Shown here in pieces: positions 13,741 through 21,724 of a stretch of DNA of 26,870 nt (positions are counted from its first letter, which is position 1; each line of letters begins with the position of its first letter). This DNA is from a virus, in IMG/VR virus record IMGVR_UViG_3300044835_000047, positions 1 through 26,870 of that record; one strand, given 5' to 3'. A model generated the notes under the pieces. It ran no database searches. It saw only the letters and a program-made list of their open reading frames with translations, and had not been told where the DNA came from. Both the position numbers and the translations under genes were made by a program.

Positions 13741-14184
13741 TTAGTCTTCAATAGGTTTATCAAATAAAGAACGCTCGGCTTCCCTGCGGCGGGATAATCC
13801 GAGAGATAGCGTGGTTCCAATATATTTCCAGCGAGTGATTTGCTCGCTCGCGCCCTGCAAGTCATTCTCATTTAGCTTTTCAAGCAACGTGCTCTCATTA
13901 AGACGTCCCACACCTAAATTGTAAGTCCAAGAACAGAGGGCATCGAATTGATTTTGATTCAGGACGACTTTGACCAGGGTATTGATGGCGTGTTCGGTAT
14001 CAGCCAGGTCACTGTGTAACAACGCTTCAGCCGTTGCTTCGGTTATATTGTCGAATAATTCCCCCGGCTCAACCTTGTGGCCGAATCCCACAGTATTCAG
14101 TCCTGCTCCATCCTTGTAAGGACTAGCGGAAAATCCTTCAAATTTCTTGATAAGGTTGATCGCGGTATCACTTGCGTTCATCAT
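13741..14184 (-). CDS. GH24 endolysin (T4-lysozyme type muramidase)
   Basis: The 147-aa enzyme hydrolyses the beta-1,4 bond between MurNAc and GlcNAc in peptidoglycan. The GH24 triad is visible: Glu16 in KKFEG, Asp25 in YKDG and Thr31 in NTVGFGH, with the same 9- and 6-residue spacing as in T4 lysozyme. QFDALCSWTYNLGVG and SLGLSRRREAERSLF are further family signatures. There is no signal peptide or SAR segment, so export should depend on the holin. Length is typical. It starts with ATGATG overlapping the upstream stop, and the second ATG could also be used. Confidence 0.95.
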   Translation of the reverse strand: MMNASDTAINLIKKFEGFSASPYKDGAGLNTVGFGHKVEPGELFDNITEATAEALLHSDLADTEHAINTLVKVVLNQNQFDALCSWTYNLGVGRLNESTLLEKLNENDLQGASEQITRWKYIGTTLSLGLSRRREAERSLFDKPIED

Positions 14185-14360
14185 TGTCTCATTCTTTCCA
14201 CAAGGTCAGCTTTAGCAATATCTAACGCGGCGTTAATCTCATGCAGCCTTAGTTTTTTCTTGTTCCTACTATAGACAGAAACAACAAGATTATCGGTTTC
14301 GTAATAGAAACACGAATGACTGGATGGCTTAAGTGCGACGACATTAGTTTTAGGGGTCAT
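14181..14360 (-). CDS. Small hypothetical protein (59 aa) between the membrane protein and endolysin genes
   Basis: The frame begins MTPKTNVVALKPSSHSCFYY and ends KADLVERMRQ. It overlaps both neighbours by ATGA, which strongly suggests real, coupled translation. The product is a short basic protein, strand then helix (NKKKLRLHEINAALDIAK), without a membrane segment. No family is recognised. Confidence 0.7.
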   Translation of the reverse strand: MTPKTNVVALKPSSHSCFYYETDNLVVSVYSRNKKKLRLHEINAALDIAKADLVERMRQ

Positions 14361-14638
14361 TTCTTGTCTGCTTTCCTATCGAGCTTATCCTCAATGCGGT
14401 CGAACCGTGACGAAAGGCGGGTTTCCATTTTCTCAAGGTCACTGTGTAATGAGGTGTTTACATTGGCGATTTCAAGTTTTCGCGTATCGTTCTCTGTCAG
14501 CAGGTGACTGACATCTGATCGCATCGTCGCCCATGCAAATATAATTCCAGCGGCTAGCGTGATGTGGCCGGTGCTGATGTTCGGGCTGAATCGAATGAAT
14601 CGGTTTCTGCCGACAGGCCTAGTTTCGTCATCCAACAT
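14357..14638 (-). CDS. Membrane-anchored coiled-coil protein
   Basis: The 93-aa product has a basic N-terminus (GRNRFIRFSPN) and one membrane segment (about 23-39, TGHITLAAGIIFAWATM). A heptad-rich helix follows (about 49-90, ENDTRKLEIANV, then LEKMETRLSSRFDRIEDKLD). Phage lysis regions often carry such one-segment coiled-coil proteins, some acting as holin-like or antiholin factors; XhlA-type proteins have the reverse order. AAGAGG precedes the ATG. It is the first gene of the tightly overlapped run leading to the endolysin. Confidence 0.7.
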   Translation of the reverse strand: MLDDETRPVGRNRFIRFSPNISTGHITLAAGIIFAWATMRSDVSHLLTENDTRKLEIANVNTSLHSDLEKMETRLSSRFDRIEDKLDRKADKK

Positions 14639-14808
14639 GGTTGCCTCTTGTAATACATGGTAACTAATTTAACACGCTCCATCATACTTAGGCAAAGCAA
14701 AATGATGTTTCCGGTGCATAATTTCTTAGTCTAGCAAAGCCCGCATAATGGACTGCTGCGGCTTGATGCCCAGCATCGCCTAGCCGTATCTGCCCATGCT
14801 ACTTGATA

Positions 14809-15969
14809 TTAAATATTAAATACGTTAATCGTTAAATCCTTTACCGATGATGTATTACCTGCACTGTTAGAAACAGCCAAATCTATCCATATTGCTCCGC
14901 CAGGCGTCAATCCGAGAATACGGCTTACAGAAAATGGGAATTGAGTCTGCCCCTGATTAAATGTGCCGGACAACCCATATTTAACAGTACCTATCGGCGT
15001 TACCGTTAATGCCGCACCATTGCTGGGAGCCGCGCCTGTTCCATAGCAAAGCTGTACCGTAGTAAGACCGGCAGGGCCGCTGTTTTGCACATCTCCTGGT
15101 ACATCGATATACACGACACCAAAACCAAGCGGGGTAAATGTAGCTATGGCCCCCAATCCCATCATTACCGGCGTCGTACTGGATGTCCCTGTTGGGTCAG
15201 AAGGATTCCAGGTATAGATATTTGGTAAGCTGCTGGATGGCAGGTCTGCTGCGACCAATGCGCGGAAGGTAGGCGCTGCGGCAGCACCTGAAGTTGGTCC
15301 TGCTAGGATATGATTGGCACTCTGGTTAACCAGCGTAGCAGGTAAAGTACCTGTGGATGTTACTGGACTAGTTGGGGTCGAACTCAGGATAGTCCCATCT
15401 CCTGTAAAAGTTACCGATGTGACCGTTCCAGCATTACCCGCCGAAGTGCCGCTAAACTGGAAATGCGATCCATCATAGAAAGAAGCATATTCATTTCCGG
15501 CTACAATCTCACCACCCACACAAGCAACGGGGCCGCTGGTCGATTTCTTGTATGCAGCTACTGCCCCGATGCTATTAACATTGATAGTGGTCGCACCAGT
15601 ATTGTTCCCAGTTGCCACGAATCGGAATTCTTGCCCTATCTTATAAGCCGATACCGCTGGAGAAACATTAAAAGTGATGCTATTCGTGCCCGCAACGCTG
15701 GAACCTATAAGACCCGAACCGGACTGGAGTGTTTCCAGATTAACGGCGTCTTGTGCAGCTGTCGCATCGCCTACGCCAGTAAGCTTGAAGCCGTTTAATG
15801 GGATGTTAGCCGTTACGTTCTGTGTGCCGTCCTTGAGCATGCAGGTTGACAGGGCGATTGCCATGCCATTCATCTCGTTATCCATACGGGTAGAATCGAT
15901 GTTAAGGCCGTTATTCTTATCATTAATCCAAGAATATAATCGGCTAAAAACGCCACCTGAATAACTCAT
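14809..15969 (-). CDS. Tail fiber / collar fiber protein
   Basis: The 386-aa protein starts like the virion-attachment end of podovirus fibers (MSYSGGVFSRLYSWINDKNN, then DSTRMDNEMNGMAIALSTCM). A shaft repeat region follows (KDGTQNVTANIPLNGFKL, then DATAAQDAVNLETLQSG). Further on are the common fiber modules VTSVTFTGDGTILSSTPTSP and GPTSGAAAAPTFRALVAAD. The C-terminus (about 265-386) is a separate beta-rich domain that probably binds the receptor and has no enzymatic motif that I can see. It is the last virion gene before the lysis region, with 170 bases of non-coding sequence after it. Confidence 0.88.
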   Translation of the reverse strand: MSYSGGVFSRLYSWINDKNNGLNIDSTRMDNEMNGMAIALSTCMLKDGTQNVTANIPLNGFKLTGVGDATAAQDAVNLETLQSGSGLIGSSVAGTNSITFNVSPAVSAYKIGQEFRFVATGNNTGATTINVNSIGAVAAYKKSTSGPVACVGGEIVAGNEYASFYDGSHFQFSGTSAGNAGTVTSVTFTGDGTILSSTPTSPVTSTGTLPATLVNQSANHILAGPTSGAAAAPTFRALVAADLPSSSLPNIYTWNPSDPTGTSSTTPVMMGLGAIATFTPLGFGVVYIDVPGDVQNSGPAGLTTVQLCYGTGAAPSNGAALTVTPIGTVKYGLSGTFNQGQTQFPFSVSRILGLTPGGAIWIDLAVSNSAGNTSSVKDLTINVFNI

Positions 15970-16110
15970 GCTTTTGTATCCTATAAATAAATACGTTGAA
16001 AATAGCCAGGGAATAGAAATCCCTTGCCTTAAGTAGTTAATATGTTAATGATTGTGGTATGATGTATTTTATCGCAATCCCACTTGGTATTTGGCTGTTC
16101 CTTGAAATTA

Positions 16111-18138
16111 TTAATTCTGGGAACGGCTCATTAGGGCGTTAACCGTGCCGGGAAGCACTCCACCAACATTATTCATTGGCGAAGCCATGCGAGCTACAAA
16201 ATTAGGGTCTGTCAATCTTTGAGCGAGCATTCTTGCCGTTAGAGCAGTGCCCCCAATACCCGCTGCAACTCCGGGATGACCTGTTGCCAGTGCTCCAAGG
16301 AAACCAGTTAGGGCCGAAGCGTTTGAGGCCGTTGCCGCTGTTCCGCTAGGATTGGACAAAACTTTGCTACCTTGACGGAGATTATCAGCAACATTCGCCA
16401 TAGCCGAAAGGCGAGATGACACATCAGGGCCAACCGTATTCGGGCTAAAAAGCTGCGCCTTTGCATCTGGTGATAGCTTGTTCCATTTAGTAAGGAAAGT
16501 TTCTGTCGAGGCCGCATCCCCAGCAGCGTTTTGCTTGCTGGCAAGTGCCTTGCCAATATTGGAAATCTCAGTAGCAGCAATTTGTTTCTTTGCGTCATCA
16601 GGCAATGCGGCTAACACCGTAGAAATCTTGCTTCCCCCACGTTGGGCCTCTGACATGGCGGCTTGATATACAGACTCAGGAGAATCTTTGTTTACCACTC
16701 CATTTAGAGTATCGGCTTGCTGATGGAAGTTTTTGGTAAATGCGTTTGCCTGTTGTAACGCATTTTCTGCATCTGGTCCTGCGGCTTTAGCTGCCGATTC
16801 CATATCTTGGGAGATGGCCGCATATAGTTGTTTTAGCTGGCCGCGAGGAACATCTGAAGTCAGACCATCGGTGAGCATTCCTCCAACTTGCGTACGTATT
16901 CCTTTAAGCCCCTCGTATGGCAATCCGCTATTAACAATTTTGTTGCCAAGAACTGGGTCAAATGTTTCTTTCTGGGTGTCCTGCATTATAGCATTGCGAA
17001 TGTCATTAATCTTGCCATTTACTAATGCTTGCGAAGTCTTCTCAGCGCCAGAAATAGGCGTGGAAATGCGATTAAGTGTGTCGAGAGTGTTGTTAACAGG
17101 TACAGTAGCATTGCTTGGAATGTAAGAATCAAGCTTATCGTATAGCTGTTGCTGAATTGCCTTCTGTTGCGGTATAAAGCTTTCGGTTATTCCATCTCTG
17201 ATGGCCTGACCTGCCGTTGTTGGATTCGCGCTTGGGGAAACTTGGTCTGCCAAAGAGCCTAATGTATCTGCTATAGCGGACTGCTGTTTATCGGCAAACG
17301 CATGCATAGGCGATGAACCACCCGTGACTTTACCGAGGGTATTTTCAAGAGCAGTGGCCCCACTCCCCTGCGTTGCTTGGGCTACGCTCGGGGTTATGCC
17401 TACATTCTTGAACATATCAATATTAGATTGAATTTGCGGGATAGCGGAATCGCTACCACGAAGGAGATACGTTCCAGCATTCTTCACCAGCCCACCCGTT
17501 GCAGGAGCAGCGCCACCCGCCAGAGATGCAGCTAGTTGCCAACCTGGCGAGGCTCCCTTCTCTTTCGCTATATCGCCCGCAAGCGTAGAGCCCAGTGCGG
17601 CCCTCGCTTGTAATTGGGGATTCTGGCTAAGAAACGCTGCTGCATTAGGGCCAAGCATAGAGTTACCCCCCGCCAATGCTTCGCTTCCTAATGCTGTTCC
17701 AGTCCCGACGCTTGCCAAGGCTGCGCCAAGGTCTACAGCCGTACGTTCCTGTGAGTTCTGTGGCTTTGCAACACCAAGCGTATCGAGTCCTTCGTTATAA
17801 GGGTTGGCATAAGGGACGCTTGGTGAAGATGGGTCTATGCCCAATGCTTTGTCTCCAATATAGCGTGTCCCGTTTGCAACTACTGCGGGAATGTTAGCAA
17901 TCATAATAGGGAGGGAAGTTCCGCCCTGAATAGCAGCCCTATAAGCCAGTCCTGCGTCATGCGATAACGAAGATGCGGGGTCAGGCTGCGACACCTCTTT
18001 CGGCTCATCCTTGGCATTCGCCCTCGCCTGAAGCATGGCAATGGTGGGGTCGATGGAAGGCTGTGCAACAGAGGGTGCTGCATCAGACTGATTGGCTCGG
18101 GCCTGTAGGAGTGCTAGGGTCGGGTCTACTGAATCCAT
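16111..18138 (-). CDS. Large internal/ejection virion protein
   Basis: The 675-aa protein is Ala/Gly/Gln-rich. It has a helical middle (IPQQKAIQQQLYDKLDSYIP, then AAISQDMESAAKAAG) and glycine-rich hydrophobic stretches (SLAGGAAPATGGL, then TGFLGALATGHPGVAAGIGG) that could insert in membrane. Size, composition and position next to another internal protein fit DNA-ejection proteins of P22- or Bcep22-type podophages. The N-terminus holds a duplicated short motif: DPTLALLQARAN at 5-16 and DPTIAMLQARAN at 30-41. It overlaps the preceding gene by 13 bases. No lytic transglycosylase motif is seen. Confidence 0.7.
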   Translation of the reverse strand: MDSVDPTLALLQARANQSDAAPSVAQPSIDPTIAMLQARANAKDEPKEVSQPDPASSLSHDAGLAYRAAIQGGTSLPIMIANIPAVVANGTRYIGDKALGIDPSSPSVPYANPYNEGLDTLGVAKPQNSQERTAVDLGAALASVGTGTALGSEALAGGNSMLGPNAAAFLSQNPQLQARAALGSTLAGDIAKEKGASPGWQLAASLAGGAAPATGGLVKNAGTYLLRGSDSAIPQIQSNIDMFKNVGITPSVAQATQGSGATALENTLGKVTGGSSPMHAFADKQQSAIADTLGSLADQVSPSANPTTAGQAIRDGITESFIPQQKAIQQQLYDKLDSYIPSNATVPVNNTLDTLNRISTPISGAEKTSQALVNGKINDIRNAIMQDTQKETFDPVLGNKIVNSGLPYEGLKGIRTQVGGMLTDGLTSDVPRGQLKQLYAAISQDMESAAKAAGPDAENALQQANAFTKNFHQQADTLNGVVNKDSPESVYQAAMSEAQRGGSKISTVLAALPDDAKKQIAATEISNIGKALASKQNAAGDAASTETFLTKWNKLSPDAKAQLFSPNTVGPDVSSRLSAMANVADNLRQGSKVLSNPSGTAATASNASALTGFLGALATGHPGVAAGIGGTALTARMLAQRLTDPNFVARMASPMNNVGGVLPGTVNALMSRSQN

Positions 18139-20048
18139 CCGGCCTCCAATGCTTTTTGATAGCTTCCTTTATCGTTCTTGCCGTCACCTCCAAGTTTTGC
18201 GGCATCCGCTGGACTCAGGGACTGAATGAAAGCTGGCCTCTGTGCAGGAGGAATGGAAGCCAGCTCGAAAGCATCAGGGTCGTAATTCTTCTGCCAGTAG
18301 CCTTCAAGGTTTTGCAAGTCCTGCGTTGGGTTTTTATAACCATTGGCGGGGTTGGTGACGGATCGGCGCATGTTGGCCTGAGCCTGCAACGCCTTCTCCT
18401 GACCCATGAGGAACGGCGCAACCTTTGTAATCGCCTGATTCAGCATGTCGGGGCCGGGAGTGCCGCTCATGGCGATATCGAGCTGCTTGTCGGTTCCGGT
18501 CCCACCCAATGCCTTTTGATACTGGCCACTGAGGTTGCTGAAATATTTCTTGGCAACTTCGTAGTTAGTTGCATCATCATTGCTCGGGTTGATGCCGGGG
18601 ATTTGCTGAGAAAGCCCTTTATAATAGGAAGCCTTATCAGCTCCTGGGCCGAACTTGGTGGAGGTCTGGGCGAGACCATAAATCTTCTGCAAGTCGGACA
18701 TTCTCGTGGGGGAAGTTTGGGCCGCCGTCAGAACATCGTTATTGCGCTGGATTGTCGCCTTGGCGTTATCCGTTGCGGCTCCCGTGTCTGCCGGGGTAAT
18801 CGTCATCTGGGCGGGGGCGGAAGGTTTCGGGAAGTCTGGTGGCAACTGAGAAGGAGCCGAAGTGGCATTAGCTGGCCCTGAAGAAGCATTAAGCACAACG
18901 GGGCCGCCATTGCCTTGCGGAGACATCGGAGTTGGGTTTGTTCCAGGCAAAGGAGGTGGAATATTAGGAGAGTTGGGAGGCGTTCCGTACATGTCTCCCA
19001 ATGCGTTCTGCCCTGCCGGTGATTGCGGGGTGATTGCGGGGTTGGCCAACGGGGGCGCAGGGTTATTGAAAGAAGCTGGCGATGCTTGGTTTTGAATGCC
19101 TTGCTGAAGTGTAGGTGGCAATACCGGAGCTGTCGCGGCAGGGGTTTGAGGTGCGGCGCCCTGTGGTGGAAATGGTGCGCCCATAATAGGAAGTGGGGCC
19201 ACGCCAATAGCTTGACCAGCGGCGTCGTATTGTGGCGCTGCACCAGCCGGAACGATTGGATTGAAGGTCTTCTGGCCCGTGAGTAGGTTGGTTGAGGAGC
19301 TGCCCGCCCTATCCTCATGAATGCCCTTAGCCTGAAGTTCCGCCGCTAAAGCGGCTCTCGCGGCATCGATATTGCCATTGTTCGCGTAATTTGCCACTTT
19401 CACGGCATCGGGCGTGGAATTGCGCGCAAGGTATCCCTTATAGGCATCTTCTGGTCCTACCACCATCGCATCACGCATAAATTGAGGATCGTTGATAGCG
19501 GTCTGCGGGTTCCCAAGCTGCTGGGCGATTGCCGCGTTAGGTTGCGCATCATTATCTGTGATTTCCGGTCCTGTATATGGGTTTGCCAATTGCTGCGCAA
19601 GCCCTTGATATTGCGTGGCGACATCTTGAGCGGAAGCTGGGCCTTGAGTCGGATTATTTGGGTCGCTGCTATTGTTCTCGCTCCCGATGGCCGCGTTGGT
19701 GGCTTGCCCCATCAAGGCTTGCCCTGATGTGGGCTGCCCTGAAGACAAGACACCTGGTCCCGAATCCCCACCCTGAAGGCCCTGATATGCTTGAACCTGC
19801 TGGGTTGTGGCGTCCTTGTTCAAATAGCTGCCTATACCTTGTTCCAAGGTTTTGGCCAAAGCGCCCCATTTGGAAACTGGAACGATAAGGCCGCCTGGGT
19901 TCGCCATATGGGCGGGGTCTTGAGGCGTGCTACCATCCTTCATTAGTTGCTGTGCGAGCTGTGCCTGCTGTTGTGCGTAGGCTTGTTTCGCAGCAAAGGC
20001 TGGGTTCGCCAACGCCATGAAGTTGAAGTTGCTAACTGGACCGGCCAT
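18126..20048 (-). CDS. Second internal/ejection-type virion protein (Pro/Gln/Ala-rich)
   Basis: The 640-aa protein begins MAGPVSNFNFMALANPAFAA followed by a Gln-rich helix (KQAYAQQQAQLAQQL). It contains a long low-complexity middle rich in Pro, Asn, Ala and Gln (about 250-410) and ends with a helical domain (LSGQYQKALGGTGTDKQ, then EGYWQKNYDPDAFELAS). Such architecture is seen in internal virion proteins that leave the head with the DNA. Its start overlaps the S74-protein stop by one base (TAATG) and its end overlaps the next gene by 13, so the three are co-translated. Function is inferred from place and composition, not from a conserved domain. Confidence 0.6.
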   Translation of the reverse strand: MAGPVSNFNFMALANPAFAAKQAYAQQQAQLAQQLMKDGSTPQDPAHMANPGGLIVPVSKWGALAKTLEQGIGSYLNKDATTQQVQAYQGLQGGDSGPGVLSSGQPTSGQALMGQATNAAIGSENNSSDPNNPTQGPASAQDVATQYQGLAQQLANPYTGPEITDNDAQPNAAIAQQLGNPQTAINDPQFMRDAMVVGPEDAYKGYLARNSTPDAVKVANYANNGNIDAARAALAAELQAKGIHEDRAGSSSTNLLTGQKTFNPIVPAGAAPQYDAAGQAIGVAPLPIMGAPFPPQGAAPQTPAATAPVLPPTLQQGIQNQASPASFNNPAPPLANPAITPQSPAGQNALGDMYGTPPNSPNIPPPLPGTNPTPMSPQGNGGPVVLNASSGPANATSAPSQLPPDFPKPSAPAQMTITPADTGAATDNAKATIQRNNDVLTAAQTSPTRMSDLQKIYGLAQTSTKFGPGADKASYYKGLSQQIPGINPSNDDATNYEVAKKYFSNLSGQYQKALGGTGTDKQLDIAMSGTPGPDMLNQAITKVAPFLMGQEKALQAQANMRRSVTNPANGYKNPTQDLQNLEGYWQKNYDPDAFELASIPPAQRPAFIQSLSPADAAKLGGDGKNDKGSYQKALEAGWIQ

Positions 20049-21100
20049 TATTGAACTCTCCCGAATGTAATGCCTATCATATTATAGCGTACCGCAAGAT
20101 AATCACCATCGCTAACGATTGCGGTGGGGAATATTTCCTGCACATCCTGAGCCATGACGCCGCGATAGATACGATGTCCCGGATCTGCTTTGTAGCTGAA
20201 ATGATAAATCGGGAATCCGTTCTCATTGCCCACAAGTTTGATATTCTCTTTCAGGCGAATATCAGAGAATGCCGCCATAGCATATGGTGCTGCTTGCAAT
20301 GCCGCACCCGCAAGACCAAATATGCCATTAGTCGTATTATTACTTGATGCAATCGACTGATTGTAGCCATTAAGGCTATTCTGATAGCCCTGCTGGGCAA
20401 TAGCAGCCGTATTCGTTGGGGCAGCCGCAGAGGCGTTCGTGCCCTGCGAAGTAGGCATCTGCACCTGAGAGCCTGTACGCAGCGCGTTGTACTCATTGAG
20501 CGGCTGCGTCTGTGCTGCGGAAGTCAGGCCGAACAATTGGCTTGCCACTTGCGGTCCTTGCGTAATCGCAGAATTCATCGCTTGCTGGTTAGCAAATGTA
20601 TTGTTCCGCGATAGGTTACCTTCTGCGGCGTTCCATGCCTGACTTCCCGGCGAAAGCCCCTGATTGGCGAGCTGGTTATCAAGTTGCTCCTGCGCCTGCT
20701 GCTGTTGCGGCTGTAGATAAGCCATCTGGCTATTGTAATATGCGTTCTGCGCTTGATTCGAGAGGTCCGTGATGTTCTGAGGCGTGGTGTTGGGCTGATT
20801 GAGGGCTGAAGCAACATTTGGGGCCAACTGATTCGCAAGATTTGATAGGTCAATGCTCTGTTGTGTCTGGTTATTGTAGAGCTGCTGCTGTTGCGGCGAT
20901 AATGAGATATTCTGCGTAGATGTGGGCTGGTTTGGATTCGAGGTGTCAACAGAATAGGAAACACTGCCCAGCGGGGTGTTGACCGTGGGGTTATTAAGTC
21001 CAAAATTATAAAGCGCGGTGGCCTGATTGCTCGCTGTTTGGGCACCAGCCGTAGCTGTTGGGTCTGGCGCTGCCGGTGGAGATGGCGTCGATTTACCCAT
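20048..21100 (-). CDS. Virion protein with C-terminal peptidase S74 chaperone domain
   Basis: The 350-aa protein has a Pro-rich start, then a long Gln/Asn-rich helical region (about 85-215, LSPQQQQLYNNQTQQ, then QPQQQQAQEQLDNQLAN). It ends in a canonical S74 intramolecular chaperone domain (279-350): SDIRLKENIK, FPIYHFSYK, RGVMAQDVQEIFP, DYLAVRYNMIGI. In tail spikes this domain trimerises the protein and then cleaves itself off using a Ser and a Lys five residues apart; Ser279 and Lys284 keep that spacing. Here it ends a protein of the internal/ejection gene group. AGGGA precedes the ATG. Confidence 0.8.
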   Translation of the reverse strand: MGKSTPSPPAAPDPTATAGAQTASNQATALYNFGLNNPTVNTPLGSVSYSVDTSNPNQPTSTQNISLSPQQQQLYNNQTQQSIDLSNLANQLAPNVASALNQPNTTPQNITDLSNQAQNAYYNSQMAYLQPQQQQAQEQLDNQLANQGLSPGSQAWNAAEGNLSRNNTFANQQAMNSAITQGPQVASQLFGLTSAAQTQPLNEYNALRTGSQVQMPTSQGTNASAAAPTNTAAIAQQGYQNSLNGYNQSIASSNNTTNGIFGLAGAALQAAPYAMAAFSDIRLKENIKLVGNENGFPIYHFSYKADPGHRIYRGVMAQDVQEIFPTAIVSDGDYLAVRYNMIGITFGRVQ

Positions 21101-21146
21101 TTTTTTTATCCCTGTAATTGCTTATTTCAAAGATCTCTGCCGTCAT
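21093..21146 (-). CDS. Very small ORF (17 aa) overlapping the S74-protein start
   Basis: An ATG with AGAAGGA upstream opens MTAEIFEISNYRDKKNG, and its TAA overlaps the first codons of the next gene by 8 bases. The N-terminal motif resembles starts of small helical proteins in alphaproteobacteria and phages. It could be a genuine microprotein, or a leader whose translation couples to the virion gene. Evidence is limited to the ribosome site and placement. Confidence 0.35.
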   Translation of the reverse strand: MTAEIFEISNYRDKKNG

Positions 21147-21177
21147 TCTGCCCGTCCTTCTTTGAGAATCTGCTGTA

Positions 21178-21288
21178 TCAAAAGCCGCGACCAGCAGGGG
21201 GGGGGTTATTATTGACCTTGGCTGGTTGCTTCCCCGTGTATTTTACTGGAGGCGGCTGGTTCTGATAAAATCCGTTCATTGATCCCAT
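21178..21288 (-). CDS. Small Pro/Asn-rich ORF (36 aa) overlapping the end of the GNAT gene
   Basis: GAAAGGA five bases before an ATG gives one of the best ribosome sites of the window. It opens MGSMNGFYQNQPPPVKYTGK and ends NNNPPPAGRGF. Most of it lies in another phase inside the 3' end of the GNAT gene, and it runs past that gene through a run of nine C (minus strand), which encodes the PPP. The composition is like that of short virion-associated peptides. The strong site argues that it is translated, or else that the GNAT gene's annotated tail is the shadow. Confidence 0.55.
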   Translation of the reverse strand: MGSMNGFYQNQPPPVKYTGKQPAKVNNNPPPAGRGF

Positions 21289-21724
21289 ATAATTCCTTTC
21301 TTTTGTTTGGCTTTAACCATTTCTTAGCTTCACGGAAAACCATCCCGCAAATTATCATATCTTCTTTGCCGTAGCCTTGCCGGATAACGCCTTCCTTCTG
21401 GAAGCCGATACCGTAATTAAATTTCAACGCTCGCTTATTGCTGGCGGGAGTGCAAGTAGTAATTCTACGGCAGCGTAGCTGCGTGAATGGGTAGCTCAGG
21501 AACGCCCTTAAGGATTCCGGCGTTGCCCACTTCGGACTGTCTGCGGCCATTGATATTTCAATATTACCATAAACATGAATGTAATTATGATAAACAACGC
21601 CTGCTATGATCTTATCATCTTCAGCCAGCCCTATAGCCGAAAACTGCTCAAACCGTGCGTGCGGAATCCGCTTATTAACCCAATCGGCAACCGCCTGATC
21701 CTGCCCGTAAACAAACCACCTCAC
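21209..21724 (-). CDS. GNAT-like acetyltransferase, phage-encoded
   Basis: The 171-aa protein follows the GNAT fold pattern. An N-terminal recognition helix comes first (QAVADWVNKRIPHARFEQF), then strands (AIGLAEDDKIIAGVVYHNY, then GNIEISMAADSPKWATPESL). A helix-strand stretch follows (RCRRITTCTPASNKRALKF) with NYGIGFQKEGVIRQGYG, the C-terminal GF-x-xEG motif typical of the family. Phage GNATs of this kind lie among tail genes; their targets are unknown. Its ATG overlaps the nozzle stop (ATGA). The last ~30 residues share DNA with a small ORF in another phase and look unstructured. Confidence 0.82.
   Translation of the reverse strand: MRWFVYGQDQAVADWVNKRIPHARFEQFSAIGLAEDDKIIAGVVYHNYIHVYGNIEISMAADSPKWATPESLRAFLSYPFTQLRCRRITTCTPASNKRALKFNYGIGFQKEGVIRQGYGKEDMIICGMVFREAKKWLKPNKRKELYGINERILSEPAASSKIHGEATSQGQ

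Noticed and set aside
17973-18881. A 302-aa plus-strand ORF opposite the ejection protein genes
   Set aside because: It is antisense to two well-supported overlapping genes, has no ribosome site and shows no recognisable domain.
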